From Stenotrophomonas lactitubi (lineage in GTDB: Bacteria > Pseudomonadota > Gammaproteobacteria > Xanthomonadales > Xanthomonadaceae): a DNA stretch of 64,000 nucleotides. The DNA is taken from positions 3,472,001 to 3,536,000 of the forward strand of contig NZ_PHQX01000001.1 of the NCBI RefSeq assembly GCF_002803515.1, in the 5' to 3' direction. The position numbers and the translations under genes are program-made. This document shows positions 8,347 through 16,370 of the stretch, piece by piece. Each line of letters opens with the position of its first letter. Within the stretch, counting starts at the first letter, position 1. The notes under the pieces were generated by a model. It was not told where the DNA came from, searched no databases, and saw only the letters and a program-made list of their open reading frames with translations.

Positions 8347-9420
8347 ATGATCATCCCATCCATGCGCTACCTCGCATCCTTTGGATTGTCCGGCCTGCTG
8401 GCCACCGCCCTCCCCCTTTCCGCCTACGCAGCCGAGCAATGCGGCCCGGACGCGATGCGCGAGCATCCGCCGCAGGTCAATTTCCGCGTCGACAACGACC
8501 TGTTCGGCGGCCGCCACCAGGACCAGGGCTATACCAATGGCGCCCAGCTGACCCTGGTCTCGCCCAACCTGGTCGACTACACCGATGACCCCTGCCTGCC
8601 GCGCCTGGCGCGCTGGGTGAACAGCCACCTGGAAGCGCTGCACCCGGGCAAGTTCGAACAGCAGAACATGATCTTCAGCCTGGCCCAGGGCATCTTCACC
8701 CCCACCGACCCGACCCGCAGCGACCTGATCAAGGATGACCGGCCGTATGCCGGCGTGCTGCTGGTCAGCTTCGGCTTCAACGCGCGCAGCGGCGATCGCC
8801 TGCAGACCACCCAGCTGTCGCTGGGCGTGGTCGGGCCGTGGGCGCAGGGCAAGCAGGTGCAGGACGCCGTGCACAGCGTGCTGGGCGATGAGAAGTTCAA
8901 GGGCTGGGACAACCAGCTGCACAACGAACCGGTGTTCATGCTGACCCACGAGCGCATGCGCCGCTGGCCGGGCGATGCCAGCATCAATGCCGACGGCTGG
9001 GGCTGGGATGCGATCAGCCACTACGGCGGTTCGATCGGCAACCTGGAAACCAAGGCGAACCTCGGTGGCGAAGTGCGCTTCGGCTGGAAGCTGCCGGACG
9101 ATTTCGGCAGCACGCCACTGCGCCCGGCGGGTGAGAACACCGCACCGACCCGCGGCGGCAAGCCGTCCGGCTGGTCATGGCACCTGTTTGCGACCACCGA
9201 TGCAGCGTGGGTGATCCGCGATATCACCCTGGACGGCAACACCTTCCGCAACAGCCACAGCGTGGACAAGCGTCATGTGGTCGCCCAAGGCGGTTATGGC
9301 ATCGCGGTGATGCGCGGCCGCTGGAAGTTCGCGATGGCGCGCTACCACAGCACCCGCGAATTCGATGGCCAGCGCCAGTCGCCGGTGTTCGGCAGTTTCA
9401 CCGTCAGCCGCTCGCTGTAA
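8347..9420 (+). CDS. LpxR-like lipid A 3'-O-deacylase / DUF2219 outer-membrane protein
   Basis: A 357-aa outer-membrane protein with a signal peptide ending near SAYAAEQ. The mature part carries VDNDLFGGRHQDQGYTNG, matching the LpxR/DUF2219 signature (N-D-x-F...D-x-x-Y-T-N-G) whose Asn/Asp/His residues bind calcium and act in removal of the 3'-acyloxyacyl chain of lipid A; enzymatic activity here is inferred. The sequence ends in a C-terminal beta-strand pattern (VFGSFTVSRSL). An alternative ATG at 8362 gives a tidier signal peptide; neither start has a strong Shine-Dalgarno. Monocistronic, with a bidirectional terminator beyond it. Confidence 0.82.
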   Translation: MIIPSMRYLASFGLSGLLATALPLSAYAAEQCGPDAMREHPPQVNFRVDNDLFGGRHQDQGYTNGAQLTLVSPNLVDYTDDPCLPRLARWVNSHLEALHPGKFEQQNMIFSLAQGIFTPTDPTRSDLIKDDRPYAGVLLVSFGFNARSGDRLQTTQLSLGVVGPWAQGKQVQDAVHSVLGDEKFKGWDNQLHNEPVFMLTHERMRRWPGDASINADGWGWDAISHYGGSIGNLETKANLGGEVRFGWKLPDDFGSTPLRPAGENTAPTRGGKPSGWSWHLFATTDAAWVIRDITLDGNTFRNSHSVDKRHVVAQGGYGIAVMRGRWKFAMARYHSTREFDGQRQSPVFGSFTVSRSL

Positions 9421-9475
9421 GCAATCGGGCTGGTAGTGCCGGCGGGATTCATGCGGAGCCGGCATCCCGAAACAG

Positions 9476-9501
9476 AAAAGGCCGGCATTTGCCGGCCTTT
9501 T
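9476..9501. terminator. Bidirectional rho-independent terminator
   Basis: AAAAGGCCGGC, ATTT loop, GCCGGCCTTTT. It separates the convergent lpxR-like gene and the D,D-carboxypeptidase gene. A diverged GTAG element sits just upstream (about 9433-9464). Confidence 0.9.
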
Positions 9502-9525
9502 CCGTTCACCGCAGCACGCTGCAGA

Positions 9526-10743
9526 TCATTCCGATTCCCACCACATCCAGAAGCTGTCCCACAGGCGCTTGAAGAAGCCGGCCTGCTCGACCGCAGCCAC
9601 AGCCACCAGCGGCGCTTCGGCCACCAGCTTGCCATCCAGGGTGACCTTGACGGTGCCGATCTGCTGGCCAGCGGTGAACGGCGCTTCCAGGGTCTTGGGC
9701 ACGTCGATGCTCGGCTTCAGGTCGTTGTAGCGACCGCGCGGCACGCTGACCAGCATCGGCTGGGCGACGCCCAGCTGCACCTTGTCGGTGGTGCCCTTCC
9801 ATACCTTGTGCTCGGCCACGGCCTTGCCCGGCTCGTACAGGCGGTGGGTTTCGAAGAAGCGGAAGCCCCAGTTCAACAGGGCCAGGCTGTCATCGGCGCG
9901 CTGCTTTTCCGACTGGCCGCCCAGCACCACCGCGACCAGACGCTGGTCACCGCGCTGGGCCGAACTCATCAGGCAGTAGCCGGCCTCGGACGTGTGGCCG
10001 GTCTTGATGCCGTCCACGCTGCCATCGCGCCACAACAGCAGGTTGCGGTTCGGCTGCTTGATGGTGCCGACCTGGAATTCCTTGATCTTGTTGTACGCGT
10101 AGGTTTCCGGGTAATCGCGCACCATCGCGCGACCCAGCAGGGCCAGGTCGTAGGCGCTGCTGTGATGGCCCGGGGCGGTCAGGCCGTGGGCGTTCACGAA
10201 GTGCGAGTTCTTCATGCCGATCTTGGCAGCGTAGCTGTTCATCAGCGAAGCGAAGGCTTCTTCGCTGCCGGCCACGTGCTCGGCCAGGGCGATCGCGGCG
10301 TCATTGCCGGACTGGATCGCCATGCCCTTTTCCATGTCTTCCAGGCGTGCAGTCTGGTTGACCGGGAAGCCGCTGTAGCTGCCGTCGGTGCCGGCGCCAC
10401 CTTCGCGCCAGGCGCGTTCGCTCATCATCACCTGGTCGTCCGGACGGACCTTGCCGTTCTTGACCTCGGCGGCGATCACGTAGGACGTCATCACCTTGGT
10501 GATGCTGGCCGGGGCCAGCTGTTCATTGACGTTCTCACCTGCCAGTACCTGGCCGGTGGCGTAGTCCATCAGCACCCAGGCCTTGGACACGCTGGGTGCG
10601 GGCGCCGGCGGCGTGGCCACGGTGGCGGGGGCAGCGGCGGCGGCAGGCGTCGGGGTGGCCGGGGTCGGCAGCGGCGTCTGGGCGGAGGCCAGGCCCACCA
10701 CCAGGGTGGCGGCCAGGGCAGTGGCGGCGGAACGGAAATTCAT
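9526..10743 (-). CDS. dacC: D-alanyl-D-alanine carboxypeptidase (PBP5/6 family)
   Basis: Low-molecular-weight penicillin-binding protein that removes the terminal D-Ala of peptidoglycan pentapeptides in the periplasm. The 405-aa protein has a signal peptide (1-21), a Pro/Ala/Thr-rich linker (23-50), then the three S11 motifs: Ser80-I-T-Lys83, SGN 145-147 and KTG 247-249. The C-terminal PBP5 domain ends in an amphipathic membrane-anchor helix (FFKRLWDSFWMWW). The start MNFRSAATAL was preferred over an in-frame ATG at 10818 because it directly begins the signal peptide. It follows rlpA and mltB on the same strand. Confidence 0.94.
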   Translation of the reverse strand: MNFRSAATALAATLVVGLASAQTPLPTPATPTPAAAAAPATVATPPAPAPSVSKAWVLMDYATGQVLAGENVNEQLAPASITKVMTSYVIAAEVKNGKVRPDDQVMMSERAWREGGAGTDGSYSGFPVNQTARLEDMEKGMAIQSGNDAAIALAEHVAGSEEAFASLMNSYAAKIGMKNSHFVNAHGLTAPGHHSSAYDLALLGRAMVRDYPETYAYNKIKEFQVGTIKQPNRNLLLWRDGSVDGIKTGHTSEAGYCLMSSAQRGDQRLVAVVLGGQSEKQRADDSLALLNWGFRFFETHRLYEPGKAVAEHKVWKGTTDKVQLGVAQPMLVSVPRGRYNDLKPSIDVPKTLEAPFTAGQQIGTVKVTLDGKLVAEAPLVAVAAVEQAGFFKRLWDSFWMWWESE

Positions 10744-10845
10744 GGGACAGCAGGCTCCAGGGGACGGCCGGAAAATGAAGGATGGGGCGAGGTGGCCATT
10801 GTAAGGCCGGGGTGGCAAGGGCCGGCAGCACCGGCCCGGGCGGAA

Positions 10846-12090
10846 TCAGTCCTTGACGATCTGTGGCGAGCCAAAGCCCAGACCCGAGATGCGCCCGGCA
10901 AGTTCCGCCGCGCTGGCATGGTCGCTGGCGGGAACCCGCAGGCGCCACAGGGTACGACCACCGGCAGCGATGTCGCTGATGGTGGCACCGACGATACCGG
11001 CGGCGTTGAGCTGGCCCATCGCCCGGTTGGCATTGTCGCGGTTCGAGAAGCTGGCGACCTGCAGCATCACCGCGCCCACTACCTTCTGCGACAGGCTGGG
11101 GCTGCTGGTCGGGGCCGGGCTGCGCGGCATGGCGGTGGCCACGACCGGCGCGGCGGGACGCGGTGCGGGTGCGCTGGGCGGCAGACTGCTGACCGCCACC
11201 TCCGGCATCGTGCTGACGGCGGCCTGGGTGGTGGCCGGCTGGCCACGCGCCGGTGCCCCATCAGCAGGCAGGCGGTTGACCAGGCGATCGATGTCGCTGT
11301 CGGCAACCGCGCGTGCGGCAGGTGCGGGGCGTGCGCTGGCGACAGCAGCAGTGGCCGCCGCCGCTTCAGCAGCACGGCGTTCGCGGCGCGACGGCTTCTG
11401 CGCCATCAGGTTGGTTTCACCCGGCTGCACCGCGCGCACTTCCACGTTGCCGGTACCGCGCTGGGTGATGCCCAGGCGCACAGCGGCGGCATAGCTGAGA
11501 TCGACCACGCGGCCATCGTGGAACGGACCACGATCATTGACGCGCACGATCACCGATTCGCCATTGTCCAGGTTGGTCACGCGGGCGAAGCTGGGCAGCG
11601 GCAGCGTCTTGTGCGCGGCGGTGAACTGGTACATGTCGTAGACCTCGCGGTTGGAGGTCAGGCGGCCGTGGAACTTGGCGCCGTAGTACGAAGCGGTGCC
11701 GCGTTCAACGTAGTTGCGGGTGTCGTCGAGCACCTTGTACTGCTTGCCCAGCACCACGTAGGGCGATTTGTTGCCGATCGCCGAGCGGTCTTCATTGGTG
11801 ACCAGCGGCTCGGGAATGCAGGCCACGTTGGGCACGTAACTGGGCGTGGTGTCTTTCACGCCCGGCTTGTACAGGCCACCGGCGGTGTAGTTGCCACGGG
11901 TGGACATGTCCTCGGTGGCGGCCGCGTACGGCGAGCCCTCCGGACAATGCGCCGGACGCCCGCCCTTGCCCTGCACCACCGTGCCGGACGGCTTGCCACC
12001 ATGGCCGGCGGTCGCCGGCTTTTTCGGCGCGCTGCTGCAGGCGGCCAGCGCGAGGACGATCAATCCAGGGACCAGCCATCTGATGTTCAT
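10846..12090 (-). CDS. rlpA: Septal ring lytic transglycosylase RlpA, SPOR domain lipoprotein
   Basis: Cleaves or binds denuded (peptide-free) glycan strands at division septa. The 414-aa lipoprotein has lipobox LAAC (Cys18), a double-psi beta-barrel domain starting at GTASYYGAKFHG and continuing through VRVNDRGPF and VDLSYAAA, a long Pro/Ala-rich linker, and a C-terminal SPOR domain (about 340-414, LQVASFSNRDNAN) that targets septal glycan. It overlaps mltB by 4 bp (ATGA), so the two hydrolase genes are translationally coupled; dacC follows after 102 bp. Confidence 0.94.
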   Translation of the reverse strand: MNIRWLVPGLIVLALAACSSAPKKPATAGHGGKPSGTVVQGKGGRPAHCPEGSPYAAATEDMSTRGNYTAGGLYKPGVKDTTPSYVPNVACIPEPLVTNEDRSAIGNKSPYVVLGKQYKVLDDTRNYVERGTASYYGAKFHGRLTSNREVYDMYQFTAAHKTLPLPSFARVTNLDNGESVIVRVNDRGPFHDGRVVDLSYAAAVRLGITQRGTGNVEVRAVQPGETNLMAQKPSRRERRAAEAAAATAAVASARPAPAARAVADSDIDRLVNRLPADGAPARGQPATTQAAVSTMPEVAVSSLPPSAPAPRPAAPVVATAMPRSPAPTSSPSLSQKVVGAVMLQVASFSNRDNANRAMGQLNAAGIVGATISDIAAGGRTLWRLRVPASDHASAAELAGRISGLGFGSPQIVKD

Positions 12091-13235
12091 GCCGGGGGCA
12101 GCTCCTGTCCGGCAATGGCCTGCGACAACTGGAACACGGCCATCGCGTACATCTTCGAGAGGTTGTAACGGGTGATCGCGTAATAGTTCTGGAAGCCCAG
12201 CCAGTACTGCTTGCCGGTGCTGCCTTCAAGCGTGATGGGGGTGGCGGTGGCGCCCGGCTGCACCGGTGCGCTTGGCTGGTAGCCACGCTGGGCCAGATCG
12301 GACAGCGACCAGGTGGGCATCCACTCGGTCGGGTTGAACTCTTCGTGGCCGGCAGCGAGCGTGGCAGGCACGGCAACGTGGCCGCCGCGCACCCAACCGC
12401 CCTTCTTCACGAAGTAGTTGGCGATGGACGAGAACACGTCGTCGTAGCTGGTGAACAGGTCACGGCGACCATCGCCGTTGCCGTCCACCGCGTAATCCAG
12501 ATAGCTGGAGGGCATGAACTGGCCCATGCCCATCGCGCCGGCATAGCTGCCCTTGAGCGTGGTGATGTCCAGCTTTTCCTCGCGGCCGAGCTCGAACAGC
12601 TTGGCCAGCTCATCGCGGAAGAACAGCTCGCGGCGCACTTCGCGTTCCAGCTTGGCCGGGTCGCCACTGCGCGGGTAATAGAAGGCCAGCGTATACAGCG
12701 CATCGAGCACGCGATGGCTGCCGGCATTCTTGCCGTAGCTGGTTTCCACGCCGATGATCGCCACGATCACTTCAGCCGGTACGCCAGTGCGCTGCTGCAC
12801 ACGGTCCAGTTCAGCGCGATGCTGGGCAAGAAACGCCTTGCCGCCGTCGATGCGCGCCTTGCTGATGAACATCGGCCGGTATTCGTTCCACGGCTTGACC
12901 CGTTCTGCCGGCCGCGACATGGCGGCGATGATCGGCTGGCGCACCTGCGCCTGGTCGAGCACGTTGCGGATCTCGTCGGGCTTCAGGCCATAACGCTTGG
13001 CGGTGTCGGCAATGAATTTCGCGCGCGCGGTTTCGAACGGCACCGGGGTGAGATCGACCGGCGCAGCCGTGGCCGCCGTCGCTTCCGGCGCGGCTTCGGC
13101 CGGGCCGTGGGGCTTGGCCGCCGGGTGGCGCGGCGTACTGCTGGCCTGGGGCGAAGTCGGTGGGGACGTCGGCTGGGTCGCACAGGCGACCAGGCCGAGG
13201 GTGAGCATGCAGGCCAGAGAACGTCGAATCATCAC
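12087..13235 (-). CDS. mltB: Membrane-bound lytic murein transglycosylase B
   Basis: Periplasmic outer-membrane lipoprotein that cleaves the glycan backbone to 1,6-anhydromuropeptides. The 382-aa protein has a lipobox LVAC (Cys18), a Pro/Ala/Thr-rich linker, then the SLT-2 domain with catalytic Glu164 in IGVETSYGKN and the GAMGMGQFMPSSY segment. Two Met codons start the protein (MMIRR); either could be used. First gene of the mltB-rlpA-dacC cluster, preceded by a 949-bp gap rich in repeats. Confidence 0.94.
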   Translation of the reverse strand: MMIRRSLACMLTLGLVACATQPTSPPTSPQASSTPRHPAAKPHGPAEAAPEATAATAAPVDLTPVPFETARAKFIADTAKRYGLKPDEIRNVLDQAQVRQPIIAAMSRPAERVKPWNEYRPMFISKARIDGGKAFLAQHRAELDRVQQRTGVPAEVIVAIIGVETSYGKNAGSHRVLDALYTLAFYYPRSGDPAKLEREVRRELFFRDELAKLFELGREEKLDITTLKGSYAGAMGMGQFMPSSYLDYAVDGNGDGRRDLFTSYDDVFSSIANYFVKKGGWVRGGHVAVPATLAAGHEEFNPTEWMPTWSLSDLAQRGYQPSAPVQPGATATPITLEGSTGKQYWLGFQNYYAITRYNLSKMYAMAVFQLSQAIAGQELPPA

Positions 13236-13359
13236 CGCAGGTTAGCAGGTCATGGATGAATTAAAACCCCTAAGACCATGAATCACAACGATTTGCTCGC
13301 GTTCAGCGAGAAATGTGAAGACGTCGTGATTGACCTGCCCCATTCAGGCAGAGGTTGCC

Positions 13360-13389
13360 GGTTGCGTCCCCATCCCCGCAGACGCAACC
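13360..13389. other. Small hairpin in the mltB upstream gap
   Basis: GGTTGCGTC (13360-13368) pairs with GACGCAACC (13381-13389). Together with the large hairpins it is one of few recognisable features in the 13236-14184 gap. No T-run and no downstream gene, so its role is unknown. Confidence 0.4.
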
Positions 13390-13504
13390 GGCCGCCGGAC
13401 CCGGTCGGTACCTGCGCGGCTGCCGCTCCCCAGTGGCAGTGCTCCGCGCTCCTTGTACCTGTTGGATCAGTACTGCTTTCCCATCCGACGCCCCTCGCGC
13501 TGCA

Positions 13505-13690
13505 TCAAAGACGGCGCGCCATGCCGAACGGGCCGCCATTGTGCAGGCCGATTGCGACAAGTCCATTGATCAGGATCAACGCGGCGTCAAAATGTGAATT
13601 GGCGCCCACTTTTGATGGAACTTCGTCAGCGGCCATGCTGCTGTGCGGCGTTGTGGGAACGATTACAGAAATGCGCTTGCGCAGATTCAT
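13505..13690 (-). CDS. Possible small ORF, 61 aa, unknown
   Basis: An ATG-to-TGA frame whose product starts MNLRKRISVIVP and ends in a hydrophobic stretch (ALILINGLVAIGLHNGG) that reads more like protein than the surrounding shadow frames. There is no clear Shine-Dalgarno, no recognised family and no partner gene. It may equally be a chance frame or a decayed remnant in a repeat-rich gap. Confidence 0.2.
   Translation of the reverse strand: MNLRKRISVIVPTTPHSSMAADEVPSKVGANSHFDAALILINGLVAIGLHNGGPFGMARRL
13566..13579. promoter_or_regulatory. Candidate FNR/ANR box
   Basis: TTGATCAGGATCAA matches the FNR consensus TTGAT-N4-ATCAA exactly. Reading leftwards, CACAAT at about 13538-13543 is spaced acceptably as a -10 for a class II site. 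No annotated gene lies in a sensible position, and the site falls within the possible 61-aa ORF, so it may be coincidental. Confidence 0.3.
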
Positions 13691-13761
13691 GCGTGCATCG
13701 GCGGCGAAGGTCGGCGAACGGCGCAGCCCCTCGTGGGTGGCCGCAAAGCGATTCATGGGGG

Positions 13762-13865
13762 GGCCGGGTAGATGGACTGCGCAGGGGCCGCTGCAAGTAC
13801 GTCCCTGTAAGCTCGGTCGCCGCATCCATGCGGCTCACGCCCCTGCGCAGCCCATCTACCCGGCC
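13762..13865 (-). repeat. Large hairpin element, copy 2
   Basis: Twenty-six-bp arms (13762-13787, 13840-13865) with one mismatch enclose a 52-nt core (13788-13839), oriented on the minus strand like copy 1. The arms begin GGCCGGGTAGATGG and differ from copy 1, yet remain self-complementary. Conserved outer flanks are present on both sides: GGCGCAGCCCCTCGTGGGTGG (13720s-13740s) and CCACCCACGCAAAGAG (about 13888-13903) running into AGCGGGTCGCTTCGCTCT. Confidence 0.78.
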
Positions 13866-14020
13866 ACGGACACGTTCCTGTGGCGTCCACCCACGCAAAG
13901 AGAAAAGAAGAGCAAAGAGCAACAGCGGGTCGCTTCGCTCTGAGCCGGGTCGGCCACGCTGCTTTTGCTTTTGATCTTCTTTTTCTTTTCCGTGGGCTGG
14001 CCGTACTCGGGAACTGTCAG

Positions 14021-14126
14021 GGGCCGGGCGGGTGGGCTGCGCAGGGGTGTCTGCGGCATGGATGCCGCGGACAAGCCCCCATGGATGGGTTTACGGCGTC
14101 CCCTGCACAGCTCACCCGCCCGGCCC
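14021..14126 (+). repeat. Large hairpin element, copy 3
   Basis: Twenty-seven-bp arms (14021-14047, 14100-14126) with two non-Watson-Crick positions around a 52-nt core (14048-14099) containing CTGCGGCATGGATGCCGCGG. It faces copy 2 head to head across a purine/pyrimidine-rich spacer. Its right flank (CACCCGCGAGGGGCTGCGCC...GGCTGG) ends exactly at the stop codon of the second rodA gene. Confidence 0.78.
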
Positions 14127-14184
14127 AATCGATGAATCGCATTGAGCGGCCCACCCGCGAGGGGCTGCGCCGTTGGCTGGAAAG

Positions 14185-15261
14185 CTACGCGTGTACCGGC
14201 CGGTACCCGCGCACCGCCATCACCAGACCGATGCCGGCCAGCAACGACACCGCCGAGGTGCCGCCGTAGCTGATCAGCGGCATCGGAATACCCACCACCG
14301 GCAGCAGGCCGGAAATCATCCCGCCGTTGACCAGCACGTACACGAAGAACGCCAGGCCCAGGCTGCCGGCCAACAGCCGCGCGTGCGTGTCGCGTGCCTG
14401 CACCGCGATCGACAGGCAGCGCCCGACCACGAACAGATACAAGGCGAACACCGTCACCACGCCGATCCAGCCGAATTCCTCGGCCAACACCGAGAACGCG
14501 AAATCGGTGGTGTACTCCGGCAGGAAATCCAATGTCGCCTGCGTACCGTGGCCCCAGCCACGCCCCTGCAGGCCACCGGAACCGATGGCGATGCGCGACT
14601 GCAGGATGTTCCAACCGGTGCCCAACGGATCAGCCGCCGGATCCAGGAAGGTCAGCACACGGTTCTTCTGGTACTGCCGCAGCAGCCCGAACCACGCCAG
14701 CGGCGCCGCCACCGACACCGCACTCAGGCCGGCCACCACCCAGCGCCACTGCAAGCCAGCCAGCAGCAATGCAAATACGCCACTGGCCGTCACCAGGGTA
14801 GCGGTACCGAGATTGGGCTGCATCAGGATCAGCACCGCTGGCACCCCGATCAATACTGCTGCCGTCAGCACCGTGCGCGGTGACGGCGGCAGCGGCTGAC
14901 GGTGCAGATACCAGGCCATCATCAACGGCAGGCTGAGTTTGAGCAGCTCCGAGGGCTGCAGGTAGAACACGCCGAGGTTGAGCCAGCGTTGCCCGTATTT
15001 ACCGGTACCGATCACATACACCGCCATCAACGGAAGCATCGACAGCGCATAGATGGCAGGTGTCCACGCGCGCAGGCGCAGCAGCGAGACCCGCGACAGC
15101 AGCCACATCGCTAGCAGACCCATCGCAAAGCGCATCGCCTGCCCTGCCACCGGTCCGTTCACGCTGTGCAGCACCGCAAGGCCCGCACCCATCAGGATCA
15201 ACAACGCCACCAGCAACGGCAGATCGATCGTGCGCACTGCCTCACAGCAGCCGCCAAGCAT
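14185..15261 (-). CDS. rodA: RodA/FtsW-family peptidoglycan polymerase, second rodA paralogue
   Basis: SEDS-family membrane glycosyltransferase, about 358 aa with roughly ten membrane spans, expected to polymerise glycan strands from lipid II with a class B PBP. It retains the family segments WLNLGVFYLQPSELLKLSLP, FLPEYTTDFAFSVLAEEFG and the C-terminal LISYGGTSAVSLLAG. It is a clear paralogue of the gene at 16371-17483 with the same internal order. The start was set at MLGGCCEAVRTIDL, with GGAAA 5 bp upstream; the frame stays open to 15384 (399 aa), but that N-terminal part is not RodA-like. Stop codon TAG coincides with the border of the downstream repeat. Confidence 0.85.
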   Translation of the reverse strand: MLGGCCEAVRTIDLPLLVALLILMGAGLAVLHSVNGPVAGQAMRFAMGLLAMWLLSRVSLLRLRAWTPAIYALSMLPLMAVYVIGTGKYGQRWLNLGVFYLQPSELLKLSLPLMMAWYLHRQPLPPSPRTVLTAAVLIGVPAVLILMQPNLGTATLVTASGVFALLLAGLQWRWVVAGLSAVSVAAPLAWFGLLRQYQKNRVLTFLDPAADPLGTGWNILQSRIAIGSGGLQGRGWGHGTQATLDFLPEYTTDFAFSVLAEEFGWIGVVTVFALYLFVVGRCLSIAVQARDTHARLLAGSLGLAFFVYVLVNGGMISGLLPVVGIPMPLISYGGTSAVSLLAGIGLVMAVRGYRPVHA

Positions 15262-15394
15262 TCGTTTCCATTTCACCCGTGGCACGGTAGCAACCGGCGC
15301 TTTCGCGAAGCTGTCAGCGCTGTTTGTCGCTATCGACACCGCGCGTGGCGGATGCCTTTGGCCTGCGGATTTTCCGGGTTTCAAACAATTCTGA

Positions 15395-15660
15395 TTGGAG
15401 CCGCAAGGGCCCCGTGCACATCATGTAGTGCCACCGACAACGGGTGGCACGGGACTCCAATCCCGTTGACCCAAGTGTTGTTTACGCTTGCCAGCCGGCG
15501 TCGCTTTCTCCTTGTTGAGCGGCGTCGGCTGGCAATCCGTCCGTGCGTCTTTGGCGGACGGTGCGTGGAGGGCCTTGTGCCCGCCGGCGCTTTCACACTT
15601 GGTCACCGGTATTGGAGCCACGCATCGTCCGCCACCCTCGCATGCACGTGGGGTGGCCCT
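15395..15660 (+). ncRNA. Multi-hairpin region upstream of the 136-aa gene; possible structured leader
   Basis: Between rodA-2 and the small gene lie successive stems: GTAGTGCCACC/GGGTGGCAC (15425-15450), CGGGA/TCCCG with loop CTCCAA, a near-perfect 16-bp stem GCCAGCCGGCGTCGCT/AGCGGCGTCGGCTGGC (about 15491-15534), and CCGTCCG/CGGACGG (15537-15561). ATTGGAGCC near the end can pair with GACTCCAAT near the start. The arrangement suggests a folded 5' leader or independent RNA, but no known riboswitch or RNA class was recognised. Confidence 0.3.
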
Positions 15661-15684
15661 TGCCTACCGCACAAGGATGCCGCC

Positions 15685-16095
15685 ATGTCCGCTTCCACCT
15701 ACCCGTACCTGTTCGCGACCTTGGGCGAGGCCGCCCACCAGCTGCCGGACGACATCGCCCGCGCACTGGAAACCACGCTCACCGCCACGCAGGCCGCCAA
15801 CAGTCCAGGCAACCCTACCCTGCTGGACTGCCTGCAGCGCATCCGTCAGGTTGAAGCGGCGGATGGTCAGCCGTGGCCACACAAGGGGCGAACGCAGGCG
15901 CAGTGCATGGCGATGGCACGCATCGACCGCGCCAATGCCGGGCTGACCTTCCTGCTGGAACTGCTGCACGCCAGCGAACGCGTGCGCGTGGACGGCGACG
16001 ACACGCAGCACCTGGGTGACGACGCCCGCGAAGGGCTGCTGCTGGCCTGCCGAGGCCTGTCGGAATATGTGGATGTGCAGCTGCAGGCGGCGTGA
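15685..16095 (+). CDS. Hypothetical protein, 136 aa
   Basis: The start MSASTYPYLF has a good ribosome site (AAGGA, 7 bp upstream), and the frame is free of the Arg/Pro bias seen in shadow frames. The product is soluble, helix-rich and Leu/Ala-rich, with GNPTLLDCLQRIRQVEAADG in the middle and LLLACRGLSEYVDVQLQAA at the end. No signal peptide, membrane segment or family was recognised. It is the only plus-strand gene in the cell-shape block and sits between the two rodA copies. Confidence 0.7.
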   Translation: MSASTYPYLFATLGEAAHQLPDDIARALETTLTATQAANSPGNPTLLDCLQRIRQVEAADGQPWPHKGRTQAQCMAMARIDRANAGLTFLLELLHASERVRVDGDDTQHLGDDAREGLLLACRGLSEYVDVQLQAA

Positions 16096-16205
16096 TGCGT
16101 GCATTCCTGAGCCGAGCATGGCTCGGCACTACAAAGAGCGAAGCGACCCGCTTCTGCTCTGCTTTATTTCTCTTTGCGTGGGTGGCCACCGCAGAAAACT
16201 GTCGG

Positions 16206-16311
16206 GGTCCGTGCCGGTGGGGGGCGCAGGGGTATCCGCGCCATGGATGGCGCGGCTAAGCCTACAAGGACGTATTCACGGCGTCCCCTGCGCCCCCCAC
16301 CGGCACGGGCC
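16206..16311 (+). repeat. Large hairpin element, copy 4
   Basis: Twenty-seven-bp arms (16206-16232, 16285-16311) with one wobble pair around a 52-nt core (16233-16284). The inner hairpin reads CCGCGCCATGGATGGCGCGG, i.e. both sides of the stem changed relative to copies 3 and 5. Left flank AGAGCGAAGCGACCCGC...TCTCTTTGCGTGGGTGG and right flank CACCCACGAGGGGCTGCGCC match those of copies 2 and 3, and the right flank ends at the stop codon of rodA (16371). Confidence 0.8.
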
Positions 16312-16370
16312 AACGCATGAAGCCCGCCGTTGATCGGCCACCCACGAGGGGCTGCGCCGATGGCTGGAAA

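Noticed and set aside
15425..15561. Integron attC-like or phage attachment site
   Set aside because: There are several stems but no R'/R'' core sequences, integrase gene or cassette structure nearby; xerC here is the housekeeping recombinase.
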